DNA of 64,000 nucleotides, taken from positions 248,001 through 312,000 of the forward strand of contig NZ_JAHKPO010000024.1 of the NCBI RefSeq assembly GCF_018860365.1, written 5' to 3'. Positions 35,203-44,071 of this stretch are shown here, one piece after another (position 1 is the first letter of the stretch; every line of letters begins with the position of its first letter). The notes beneath the pieces were generated by a model that worked only from the letters and a program-made list of their open reading frames with translations, did not search any database and was not told where the DNA came from. The DNA is from Arenibacter algicola. Lineage in GTDB: Bacteria; Bacteroidota; Bacteroidia; Flavobacteriales; Flavobacteriaceae. The position numbers and the translations under genes are program-made.

Positions 35203-37386
35203 ATGAAAAAAAGTGATTTCAAATTTTGTTTGACAAAAATTGGGCTATTAAAAAAATTAGCTGTTCTGCTTTTGTTGTTTTGTACAACCATTGTACATGC
35301 CAATTCGACTGACATTCAGGATGCAGTAGAACAACTGAACTATCTGCTTGAGCATAACCAAAAGAACATTACAAACGGAGAAAGAAACAAAAATTGGTAT
35401 GTATATGTTTTAGGGGGAAGCCTAGAGAATTTGAGGTACATCATAAATGAAACCCAAAACTCAAATATTTCCGATTCGTTTTTACAAAACCTGAACAGAG
35501 AGCTTATTGAGCTCAACAATGGTGAAAACGCAGTATATGTGGCACTAACGGAGTATATGAATCCTTTGGTCACCCCTTACTTCGATTATGATATCATTGG
35601 TGAAACAACGTCGCTTAATAAAATGGAGGACTATATTAGGGATTTGATAGGCTCCAACAACCTGAACCTCTTGAAATCAAATTTGGTTAATTCCCTGTCA
35701 TCCTTTGAGGCCTATAAGAAAGAGTTTATAAAGAAGAAAGAGGATCTTATCGAAACTATTTATCAAGAAGCAAATCTAAGTAATCAAAATAACGGGTACA
35801 AAAACATTTTAATGCCATTCTCGGATCTTTCCATAAGGCAAATCATTCAACCTAAGGGAGCCCCATCCATAAAGAAAAAATACTATGTATACTCACTTTA
35901 TGTGGCAAAAGTCCAAAATGAGTGGAGCAGGGAAGAGTTTCAAAGGCTTTATTCCCTTTCCAAAACTCAAATAGCAGGGTATGGCCGAAACGGCATTGAA
36001 AATAAATTGGAACGCATGGTCCAAGCGTTGACCAACTATCCGTTCAATAAAAAAATCAATGTAACGGCCATTAATTGTCAAGAACTATTGCATGAAGATT
36101 TTTACACAGAAATAAGAGAAAAGCTTATTGCATCTGGTGATCGCGTATGGTTACAGCTAATAGAGAACAACCCATGTTTGCTGTCCGATATGTATACCTA
36201 TCAAGATGGGTTATACGCCGAAGGAGCCGAAGAATTTGAACAAATGCTTGCCCAGGTGGTCTGTTACCCGCTTTACGGGGCATTGGCCATACCTGCATTT
36301 TCAATTATGGGGCCTGCACTCGTTGAGGAAACAACTAGGTCTTTGATACAGAGGTATGGGTATAAAAAAATACAAGATGCAGGCAACGCTATTGCCATTG
36401 ATTTTACCATGCAGTTCACTATCAATTATTATTTTGATCCTGACACCAATGTTCTAAGTGGTAATGACCGCTACAAGAAAGCATTTGCTAAAACACAATT
36501 AGATGATATCGCCTCGGCAGTTTTAAGTTCGTTGAACGACTTTGATCTGCCTACCGAATTGGTGGTCAACTGCCTGGCCGGGAGTATTGATGCAGATATG
36601 GGGGCTTTGCGCAACCCCGATAACTTCTTGGCCGATTTCGATTTTTCTGGTTGCAATGAAAATATGTTGGGCTATGTATTCTTGGAGGTTGTTTTGGGCA
36701 AGGTCTCAAACCACGCCGCCACATTAACAAGGTTCAAAAATATAGTTGTCCAGTACCCTTCATCTGTAAAACGGGGGCTACAAGAACTGCGTAATGATAG
36801 CGATATGGCCTCTTTGGCCACCAAAATCAAGAACCAATGGGATGGTATAGCCGAAAATTTGAGCATTTCTAAAGATAGCGATTTATATGAAAGTGTCACA
36901 AGCTTTGACGTGACATATAAAAAACTGGGAACCTTAATAGATGATAAGGTAAGGCTTTTGACAAAAGAAAAATTGTTTGGTAACCAAGCCGAAACATTTT
37001 TGAATTCAGACTATATAATAGTAGAGACTTTAGATGACGTTTTAACTTATAGGAGATTTGGCGGCAACTCTGATTTAGGCGGAAGCTATGTGTCAACTTC
37101 AGAGAAATTATCACGAGAAGAATTAGCTTTGGTTAAGGAATTCAACAATTCAATGAGATTTGAAGCTGTTATTAAAATTCCAAAAGGCAAAAAGTTAGCT
37201 ATTGGAAAGGTTGGCCAATGGCCTATTGAGGCTCCCGAATATATGGGTGGTGCCGACCAAGTTATTATTCAAATGTATGATTACCCAGAAAATGTCTGGG
37301 TTCAAAGTATAAAGGATTATAAAACCGGTAAAATATACTCTTACGGAGATTTTTGCCTTCAATTCCCAAATTTATGTGCAAAATAA
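35203..37386 (+). CDS. Large secreted protein with toxin-like (ADP-ribosyltransferase/TNT-like) C-terminus
   Basis: 727 residues. Signal peptide LAVLLLLFCTTIVHANS near residues 19-35. The body up to about 600 is mostly helical and unrecognised. The last 113 residues look like a separate domain: YRRFGG (616-621), then VSTSEKLS with STS at 631-633, a GKKLAIGKVG strand, and EAPEYMGGADQVII with Q686. The R...G-x-Y(F)...GGxxQ order recalls ADP-ribosyltransferase-fold toxins, including TNT-type NADases. The small downstream gene overlaps its end, as for an immunity gene. Function is inferred, not proven. Confidence 0.5.
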   Translation: MKKSDFKFCLTKIGLLKKLAVLLLLFCTTIVHANSTDIQDAVEQLNYLLEHNQKNITNGERNKNWYVYVLGGSLENLRYIINETQNSNISDSFLQNLNRELIELNNGENAVYVALTEYMNPLVTPYFDYDIIGETTSLNKMEDYIRDLIGSNNLNLLKSNLVNSLSSFEAYKKEFIKKKEDLIETIYQEANLSNQNNGYKNILMPFSDLSIRQIIQPKGAPSIKKKYYVYSLYVAKVQNEWSREEFQRLYSLSKTQIAGYGRNGIENKLERMVQALTNYPFNKKINVTAINCQELLHEDFYTEIREKLIASGDRVWLQLIENNPCLLSDMYTYQDGLYAEGAEEFEQMLAQVVCYPLYGALAIPAFSIMGPALVEETTRSLIQRYGYKKIQDAGNAIAIDFTMQFTINYYFDPDTNVLSGNDRYKKAFAKTQLDDIASAVLSSLNDFDLPTELVVNCLAGSIDADMGALRNPDNFLADFDFSGCNENMLGYVFLEVVLGKVSNHAATLTRFKNIVVQYPSSVKRGLQELRNDSDMASLATKIKNQWDGIAENLSISKDSDLYESVTSFDVTYKKLGTLIDDKVRLLTKEKLFGNQAETFLNSDYIIVETLDDVLTYRRFGGNSDLGGSYVSTSEKLSREELALVKEFNNSMRFEAVIKIPKGKKLAIGKVGQWPIEAPEYMGGADQVIIQMYDYPENVWVQSIKDYKTGKIYSYGDFCLQFPNLCAK

Positions 37387-37673
37387 AAATTATTAAGCTC
37401 ATTGCTTTGTTTGAATATTTAGTAACAGTTGAAAGTTCAGGAGCATATATAAAAATTTTAAACGCTTTAGAAGAAGTCAATCAACGAATATTTAACAAGG
37501 ACGAAAGAAATTTAACAAAAGATGATTTTCATCCTTTAATTAACATATATAGAATTTATTCCGAGGTTAGACCGTACGATTTAAGGTTAGGAAAACATAT
37601 CATGGACAAAATGCAAGAATTCTATGATTTACAAAATGAAATACTCGAAAAGAACAAAAAATCAAATACATAG
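37374..37673 (+). CDS. Possible immunity protein
   Basis: 99 residues from ATG 37374; its first 13 bases overlap the stop of the toxin-like gene. A longer frame from 37353 exists but the overlap supports the later ATG. The chain (FEYLVTVESSGAYIKILNAL, HPLINIYRIYSEVRPYDLRL) is helical and has no signal peptide, so it is cytoplasmic. No family recognised. Cytoplasmic location and overlap fit an immunity partner. Confidence 0.5.
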   Translation: MCKIKIIKLIALFEYLVTVESSGAYIKILNALEEVNQRIFNKDERNLTKDDFHPLINIYRIYSEVRPYDLRLGKHIMDKMQEFYDLQNEILEKNKKSNT

Positions 37674-37676
37674 TGG

Positions 37677-37734
37677 CCCCCGCTAGCGCGAGCGTCACGC
37701 CTGCCTGACGGCTAGGCAGGCTCGTGCCGTTAAC
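37677..37734 (+). repeat. REP-like palindrome, family B copy 4
   Basis: GCCTGCCT (37699-37706) pairs with AGGCAGGC (37714-37721) with a 7-nt loop. It begins CCCCCGCTAGCGCGAGCG and lies 52 bases upstream of the truncated transposase gene. Confidence 0.7.
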
Positions 37735-37785
37735 AGTGAGCAGAACGGTTCAATAGCAGAAAAAAATAGTAGTCAATAAAAAATA

Positions 37786-38124
37786 ATGAGCAGAAAATAC
37801 AAATTTCAAAACCCAACCGCAGCCTACTTCGTAAGCTTCGCGACCGTGTATTGGGTCGATGTATTTACAAGGCAAGCATATTTTGCAATATTGCAGGAGG
37901 CGATGGAACATTGCAGAACAAAAAATGGGATTGAAGTCTTTACCTTTTGTTTTATGCCGAGTCATGTTCATTTAATTTTTAGATCTGCGAATGATAATCC
38001 TACTGGACTTTTAAGGGATTTCAAAGGTTTTACCGCAAGAAAAATAATTAAGGCAAGCGAAGAAAACCCTAGCTATGTGAAGCATTTACGAAAAAAAACT
38101 ATTAATGGAATAAGTATAAAATGA
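37786..38124 (+). pseudogene. Truncated REP-associated tyrosine transposase (Y1, IS200-like)
   Basis: 112 residues with the HUH motif MPSHVHLIF and the RDFKGFTARKIIK block of Y1 transposases. Family members are about 180-200 residues, and the neighbouring gene at 38279 is 198. The chain ends after LRKKTINGISIK, before the region FWRYGHHAEE...DYIHLNPVRAG that holds the catalytic Tyr and later helices. It is therefore very likely inactive. The family B REP lies next to its 5' end and may be its cognate target. Confidence 0.8.
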
Positions 38125-38174
38125 TTTTCTAAACCCTACATATAATACTACACTTTTGGCGCAACCAGCTGCGC

Positions 38175-38191
38175 AAAGTCTCCCGACTTTG
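38175..38191 (+). repeat. REP hairpin family A, left flank of transposase
   Basis: AAAGTCTCCCGACTTTG: 6-bp stem with a TCCC loop (GGGA on the other strand, a GNRA tetraloop). Inverted relative to the copy at 38920. Confidence 0.75.
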
Positions 38192-38278
38192 AGCACTACG
38201 AATTATTAAGAAATGGCAGAAGATAATAAAATAACAAGGAGAGCGAATTAATCAAGACTGTATAAAGAAAAAAACCAA

Positions 38279-38875
38279 ATGAAAGAAGGCTACATCATTC
38301 GAGATCAAGATAAGGCACATTTTATAACTACCACAGTGGTAGATTGGATTGATGCCTTTACTCGAAAGGAGTATAGGGATGTAGTCATTAATTCTCTTGA
38401 CTATTGTATCAATAACAAGCATATGTTACTATATGGATACGTAATCATGAGTAACCACGTCCATCTGATTGTGCAATCAAAAAATGGAAAACTATCGGAC
38501 CTGATTCGGGACTTTAAAAAATTTACTGCCAGAACTATACTTGAAAAAATTATGGAGGAGCCGGAAAGTAGAAAAGAATGGATGCTTGAACGTTTCAAGA
38601 ATGCGACCAAAACTCATGCCAGGAACAAGAACTATCAATTTTGGCGCTATGGCCATCATGCGGAGGAAATATATACAGAGAAGTTTCTGTGGTCAAAATT
38701 GGATTATATACATCTTAACCCAGTACGGGCAGGCATAGTGAAAAAAGCATCAGAATACCTTTATTCCAGTGCCACAAACTATATCGATGGCAAAGGAATT
38801 TTGGAGAATATTGAGCTAGCCACAAATCCTGTTATAGATGTTCTACGAACATCACCATTTTTAAAATATGAATAG
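38279..38875 (+). CDS. REP-associated tyrosine transposase (Y1 family)
   Basis: 198 residues with HUH motif MSNHVHLIVQ, RDFKKFTARTILEKI, the block NYQFWRYGHHAEEIY and LDYIHLNPVRAGIV. The candidate catalytic Tyr lies in these C-terminal blocks. Full length for this family. REP hairpins of the same sequence sit on both sides in inverted orientation (38175 and 38920), the layout of a REPtron. It likely processes the family A hairpins. Confidence 0.88.
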   Translation: MKEGYIIRDQDKAHFITTTVVDWIDAFTRKEYRDVVINSLDYCINNKHMLLYGYVIMSNHVHLIVQSKNGKLSDLIRDFKKFTARTILEKIMEEPESRKEWMLERFKNATKTHARNKNYQFWRYGHHAEEIYTEKFLWSKLDYIHLNPVRAGIVKKASEYLYSSATNYIDGKGILENIELATNPVIDVLRTSPFLKYE

Positions 38876-38919
38876 ATTTCGAAAATTCAATATAGTCATA
38901 AACCTTAAACATTCTTCCT

Positions 38920-38937
38920 CAAAGTCGGGAGACTTTG
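38920..38937 (+). repeat. REP hairpin family A, right flank of transposase
   Basis: CAAAGTCGGGAGACTTTG, with a GGGA loop. Inverted copy of 38175-38191; GCTxCGC next to the stem is shared too. Confidence 0.75.
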
Positions 38938-39023
38938 CGGAGCAGTTAGGTTAAAAAAATGTAAAGTATTAGGAAGTATTATAAAGTTAGCCGAGTTAAA
39001 ACAACCAATCATAATCAAGAATT

Positions 39024-42000
39024 ATGAAAAAAAACTACATACACATCATCCTATTCCTCTGCTCCACCATGCTTTGGGCTGAACCAACCAACTCCTCTCT
39101 TGAGATCGGTTCTGAGCCCAGTCGAAGTAGGGGTGTCGTAGCCGGGGTGTGGCTTTCAAAAACCATAGATATTATCTCAAAAGACTCCCTACTTCCAAAA
39201 ACTAAAGACACCACCAAACTTAAGAAAGCAGACCCAAATCATTTGGTCCATTTACAGCAGATAACCATGGCAAGAATGGGTAATGCTGGTATAAGATCTG
39301 TTTTCCCTATACCAACGGTGCCAGAGCGTAGCCGAAGATACAATAGCTCAATAGCAAATACAGAAGAAGAAAAAACCTTCCGCTCCTTTCCCTCTCTTGA
39401 CGAAAAACTAGCACAAAAAGAAAATTTCAATGTTTCCTTTGCCAACCTAAAACCTGAGTTTACGCCAGATTATATTTCCACTAATTTTTCCAGAAATCCC
39501 AAAGCAGACACCCTTGTGGCCCAGGCCATAAGAGCTTTTGAGGCGGTTAAGGAATTGGGCAATTTTGTCGACATTATAACAAGAAAGGAATTATTGGAGC
39601 TCCCGGTTGGACTAAGCAAAAAAGACTCAACATCCGGTAACCGCGTAGAACTGGCCATTACCCAAGTAAAATTTACACCACAATATGCAGAATTCAAGGC
39701 CTGGGCAAAAATGATCATTCCCGTTAAAGGACCCAATGGGGAACCTAGTAGAGAAATCTATTTTGGCGGCGAAGGCATAAAACTTTCCCATGACGGCGCG
39801 CTTTTGGGAGATATGAAATTAGTCTTGTTAGGGGATCAGGCCATTCCTTTGAATGGTGACAACTGGTTACTAACCCTCAAAGGGGGTGTAGACTTAAAAA
39901 ATGGTGACTTTGGGGATCAATCGTTCGTGGAGTTCGACTGTGCCGGGTTAAAGTCTATTGGTTTGGAAGCCGACCTACGGATTTCCAGAAACATTCTTCT
40001 TCCCATTACCAGTGGCGGAAATTATGTATGTGGTGAGAGCACGGACAATAAATACCTTAAGGATTCTGATGTTGTAAACAACAAGTGCTATGTAGGCGCA
40101 TCCTTTAGCGTTAAAGCCAATGGGTGGAACGACCTATTGGTAGATGTGTCACTCCCCCAATTTGAAGTTAGAGGATTAAAAGGTTGGGGATTCAATATTA
40201 AAAGCGCCGTATTGGATTTAAGTGACAGTCGAAATGCGTCTGGGATAAAGTTCCCAAAAGATTACAACGAGGTGTTGGTACATGGGGAACGAAACCTTTG
40301 GCGCGGGTTCTATGCCAAAGAACTAAGTATTATGTTACCCAAGGGAATTGAAAATACCAAAACATCCACCAAAAGGGTAGAATTTGGGGCAGAGAACCTC
40401 ATTCTGGATAGCCAAGGCGTATCTGGTTCCTTTTTTGCCGAAAATGTTTTGAAAACTGGGGAAGGTTCTGCCGGCCAATGGGCCTTTACTATTGCAGATG
40501 TTAGTCTTTCACTCTCGAGAAATTCCCTGACCGGCGGATCCATAGCCGGAGATATTGCCGTGCCTATTTTTGAGAAACCAATGGACTATACTGGATATAT
40601 ACAACAAGACGGCTACGGTCTAGCAGTTGGCTTAAATAGCAATTATAAAACTCCCGTTTTTCTAGGTGAAATGCAATTGGAGAAAAATTCCAGTGTAGCC
40701 ATAGATATAAAAGACGGCAATGTATATCCTTCCGCCAATCTCTCTGGACAACTGTCCATAGTTGGCGAAATTGGTCAGAAAGAAGGGGAGGAGTCACCCT
40801 CCGCAGAAACGGCCACAAATAGTGGTAAAGGATTTAATTTTCCGGGAATTGTTTTCGAGGGATTAAAGTTGGAAACAGAACCGGGCAAAAAACCCATCAG
40901 TGCCAAAAGCTTTGGATTTGAGGGTGAAATGAAGCTGATGAATTTCCCGGCTTCCGTGGAAAAGTTGGAATTGGTTACACCCAGCAATCAAGTTGGACTT
41001 TCCTTCGACCTAAAAATAAATTTGGACGGTGAAGGATCCCATGCCACTACTAGTATGCAGGTAATGGGAAAATTGGAGGACGGTGCTAAAATACAGAAAT
41101 GGCAATTTGAAAGGGTTAAGGTAAATGGAATTGATATTGATTATGAAAAAAGCGGAATTACCTTAAAAGGTGGCTTGGAAATAATGGAAGACCACAGTTG
41201 GTATGGTGATGGATTTCGAGGTAATGTTACGGCAACCATCAAAAGTGTCAACTTAAAAGTCGAGGGTAAAGCCATTTTTGGCGTGAAAGATTTTAGATAT
41301 TGGAACGTAGACGTTTGGGCCAAAAACGACGAAAAAAGTAGTACAAAATTTATGATAAATTCTATGGTAGGAGGTATATCCTATCGTATGAAAAAGATTC
41401 GAGGTAATGAGGATGGTTTTTCGCCCTCCTCAGCCGTATACCGTCCCAATTTGGATTATGGTTTAAGCGTCCGTGCCGGAGTAGATATAAGCACTCAAAA
41501 TTCGGATACATTTAGTGGAAAGGCTTATTTGGATATGGCATTCAACAGTCACGGTGGATTAAATAGAATTGGCTTTACCGGAGAGGGCGCCTTTATGGGA
41601 GACAAGACCAGTGGCGGCCTTGACAGCTCGGATTTTGGTGCGTTAAATAAAACATTTGAAAAGGTAAACGATTTTGTAGAGGACAATAAAGGAATAGCAG
41701 ATCAACTGTCCAAATATGGCAACTTTATGGGACTTGCCAAAGAATCGATTCCCGTCCACGATGTTGCCGCTTCAGGGAAAGTCGGGGTTTATGTGGGTAT
41801 AGAAAAGGATTTTGTAAACCAGACCTTTGACGGTGAGTTTGAACTATATCTGGATTTGGAAGGTGTTAAAGGCGGTGGGGAAAACAACCTTGCAGGATAT
41901 GCAAAAATGCACACAGGTCCTGAGGATTGGTACATCTATATTGGTACTCCTCAAAAAAGAATAGAACTTTTGTTTCAGGTAGGAGTACAACTTCGGATAG

Positions 42001-44039
42001 GGGGCTATTTTATGACCGGCACACAACTTCCGTCGCAATTGGATCCCCATCCTATGGTCGTCAAAATTTTAGGGGATGATATGCTCAACAGCAACCGTCA
42101 AGAAAACCAGCTACAATTGGGCAAAGGTTTTGCCTTTGGACTCAATTTTGGATATGGCTATAATTTTGATTATTTAATTTTCTACGCCTTTGTAGAGCTA
42201 GGAGCTGGCTTTGACGTGATGCACGCTTACTACCCGAATGCAAAATGTGTAGGTCGTCCAGGCCCCATAGGAAACAATGGTTGGTACTCTATGGGGCAAG
42301 TTTATGCCTATCTATATGGAGAATTTGGAGTGAAGGTAGATCTAGCCTTTATTAAAGGTAAATTCCCTATCGCCGAGGCAGGTGTTGCCGCAATGTTACG
42401 GGGTCAATTCCCCAATCCGGCTTATTTTCAAGGCTATGTAGGTATGTATTACAAAATTTTAGGGGGACTCGTTTCAGGTCGAATGCGATTAAAAGTTGAA
42501 GTGGGTGAGGAATGTGAGTTGGAAAATATTAATAATGCAGTTGGTGTTCCCATGATATCGGATGTGACACCCAAGGATAATAGTGACGATATTTCGGTTT
42601 TTACCGCCCCTCAAGCCGTTTTCAATTATGCCGCCAATTCAGATTTTAAGGTTGAGTTGGATGATGGGGTCCGTACTTTCAAATTACAATTGAAAAATTT
42701 TACCGTCACTTCCGAAGGGGAACAATTGAAAGGAGAGTTGGAATGGAACGATACCAATGATGCAGTTACTTTTAAACCAAATGAGACCCTACCCTCAGAA
42801 AAGGAAGTCAAGGTGGTGGTCGATGTTAGCTTTGATGAGAAAATCGGGGGTAGCTATCAAACAATAGTTGAAAATGGCAAACCAGTAATAGAAAAAAAAG
42901 AAATCACTTTTAAAACAGATCGTGCCCCAGATTATATTCCATTGGAAAATATAGCCTATATGTATCCCGTCATAGATCAACAAAGTTTTTATCCGGAAGA
43001 ATATGACAAGGGATATGTTAAAATGAAAACTCCCCAGAATTATCTCTTCGACAGCGGATTTGAAACAAGGGCAGAGTTTGTTTCTACGACTAATAAGCAA
43101 GGCAGCCGAACAAATTTGACTTACGACAGATCAAAAGCCACTGTATTTTATGAAGTACCTGAAGGCATGTCCCTAAATTCCAATTACAAATTAAATTTAC
43201 TGGCTTTCCCTCCAGGGTCGGATATTAAGACTAAAATAATTGTAGAAAACACAGAAACCCTTGCCGATCAAGAAAGCGGGGATACAAATTGGTTTGACCC
43301 TTCCACTGGAAACCAGGATACGAGAAACGTCTCCGGTAGTGCCGTAGTTTCCAACAAAAAAGCTACCAATATTACCATTTCCAACGGAACACCCAAATCC
43401 ATTTTGGATTATGGCTTCAAAACTAGCAAGCATCCTAGCTTTAAGGACAAAGTGAAGGAATTAACCGTTACCAATAACCTCTTAAACTACATCTTTGCAG
43501 ATGTCCATTCCTTATCCGTTAAAGTGGCCGACTATGAATATCTGGAAAAATTAGAAGTCTTGGGAGGAAAATATACCAATTCCAAACCCTTGGTATACCC
43601 CCAAGCAATATTGGACGATTCCTATTATAAAAAGAAAATATACCCTCTTCTATACGAAAATTACCCCCTTGACGGAAACATTCGAGTTAATCGGGACGAA
43701 GCTCTACTTGGATTACCACCTGTCCGTTCCTTTTATATAGGCAATGAATATTTGGCTAATCTGGAGAACAATCCTAATTCATCATGGGTAAAAAACAGAA
43801 TTCCCTTTGTATATAATTTACCGTATCAGTACAAAGTGGATATGGTCTATTTAAGAGATAAAATCCTAAATAGATATTATGGAAGTGATGGCAATATTTC
43901 TCAGTATGAAAGGTACAAATATTTAATTGAAAGCTCCTTTCCTCCCTTGCCCCTAGGTAGTTTTAAGGCACAGCTGATTTACCGAACACCAGGCGATATT
44001 TATCAAAAAGGATATGAAATAAAATATGTGAACGACTAG
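39024..44039 (+). CDS. Giant secreted beta-rich protein, unknown function
   Basis: 1671 residues with signal IIHIILFLCSTMLWAE-type at the N-terminus. The bulk (about 160-1130) is repetitive beta-strand sequence such as GEMKLMNFPASVEKLELVTP. Residues about 1175-1295 look like an SbsA Ig-like domain (MISDVTPKDNSDDISVFTAP). Two stretches near residues 29-37 (GSEPSRSRG) and 98-106 (VPERSRRYN) come from in-frame REP-like DNA. There is no T9SS C-terminal domain. It heads an operon with the next two genes (gaps of 32 and 4 bases). Confidence 0.55.
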   Translation: MKKNYIHIILFLCSTMLWAEPTNSSLEIGSEPSRSRGVVAGVWLSKTIDIISKDSLLPKTKDTTKLKKADPNHLVHLQQITMARMGNAGIRSVFPIPTVPERSRRYNSSIANTEEEKTFRSFPSLDEKLAQKENFNVSFANLKPEFTPDYISTNFSRNPKADTLVAQAIRAFEAVKELGNFVDIITRKELLELPVGLSKKDSTSGNRVELAITQVKFTPQYAEFKAWAKMIIPVKGPNGEPSREIYFGGEGIKLSHDGALLGDMKLVLLGDQAIPLNGDNWLLTLKGGVDLKNGDFGDQSFVEFDCAGLKSIGLEADLRISRNILLPITSGGNYVCGESTDNKYLKDSDVVNNKCYVGASFSVKANGWNDLLVDVSLPQFEVRGLKGWGFNIKSAVLDLSDSRNASGIKFPKDYNEVLVHGERNLWRGFYAKELSIMLPKGIENTKTSTKRVEFGAENLILDSQGVSGSFFAENVLKTGEGSAGQWAFTIADVSLSLSRNSLTGGSIAGDIAVPIFEKPMDYTGYIQQDGYGLAVGLNSNYKTPVFLGEMQLEKNSSVAIDIKDGNVYPSANLSGQLSIVGEIGQKEGEESPSAETATNSGKGFNFPGIVFEGLKLETEPGKKPISAKSFGFEGEMKLMNFPASVEKLELVTPSNQVGLSFDLKINLDGEGSHATTSMQVMGKLEDGAKIQKWQFERVKVNGIDIDYEKSGITLKGGLEIMEDHSWYGDGFRGNVTATIKSVNLKVEGKAIFGVKDFRYWNVDVWAKNDEKSSTKFMINSMVGGISYRMKKIRGNEDGFSPSSAVYRPNLDYGLSVRAGVDISTQNSDTFSGKAYLDMAFNSHGGLNRIGFTGEGAFMGDKTSGGLDSSDFGALNKTFEKVNDFVEDNKGIADQLSKYGNFMGLAKESIPVHDVAASGKVGVYVGIEKDFVNQTFDGEFELYLDLEGVKGGGENNLAGYAKMHTGPEDWYIYIGTPQKRIELLFQVGVQLRIGGYFMTGTQLPSQLDPHPMVVKILGDDMLNSNRQENQLQLGKGFAFGLNFGYGYNFDYLIFYAFVELGAGFDVMHAYYPNAKCVGRPGPIGNNGWYSMGQVYAYLYGEFGVKVDLAFIKGKFPIAEAGVAAMLRGQFPNPAYFQGYVGMYYKILGGLVSGRMRLKVEVGEECELENINNAVGVPMISDVTPKDNSDDISVFTAPQAVFNYAANSDFKVELDDGVRTFKLQLKNFTVTSEGEQLKGELEWNDTNDAVTFKPNETLPSEKEVKVVVDVSFDEKIGGSYQTIVENGKPVIEKKEITFKTDRAPDYIPLENIAYMYPVIDQQSFYPEEYDKGYVKMKTPQNYLFDSGFETRAEFVSTTNKQGSRTNLTYDRSKATVFYEVPEGMSLNSNYKLNLLAFPPGSDIKTKIIVENTETLADQESGDTNWFDPSTGNQDTRNVSGSAVVSNKKATNITISNGTPKSILDYGFKTSKHPSFKDKVKELTVTNNLLNYIFADVHSLSVKVADYEYLEKLEVLGGKYTNSKPLVYPQAILDDSYYKKKIYPLLYENYPLDGNIRVNRDEALLGLPPVRSFYIGNEYLANLENNPNSSWVKNRIPFVYNLPYQYKVDMVYLRDKILNRYYGSDGNISQYERYKYLIESSFPPLPLGSFKAQLIYRTPGDIYQKGYEIKYVND
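39109..39135 (+). repeat. REP-like insertion inside the giant gene, copy 1
   Basis: GGTTCTGAGCCCAGTCGAAG followed by TAGGGG resembles the dispersed TGAGC...GTCGAAG repeats of Bacteroidota, read in frame as GSEPSRSRG. Confidence 0.5.
39315..39341 (+). repeat. REP-like insertion inside the giant gene, copy 2
   Basis: ACGGTGCCAGAGCGTAGCCG followed by AAGATAC, related to the TGAGCGTAGTCGAAG repeats, read in frame as VPERSRRYN. Confidence 0.5.
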
Positions 44040-44071
44040 CTCACAACTCATTGAAAAAAAACTAATATACA

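Noticed and set aside
39035-43433. Several minus-strand frames inside the giant gene
   Set aside because: All are antisense shadows of one continuous plus-strand gene.
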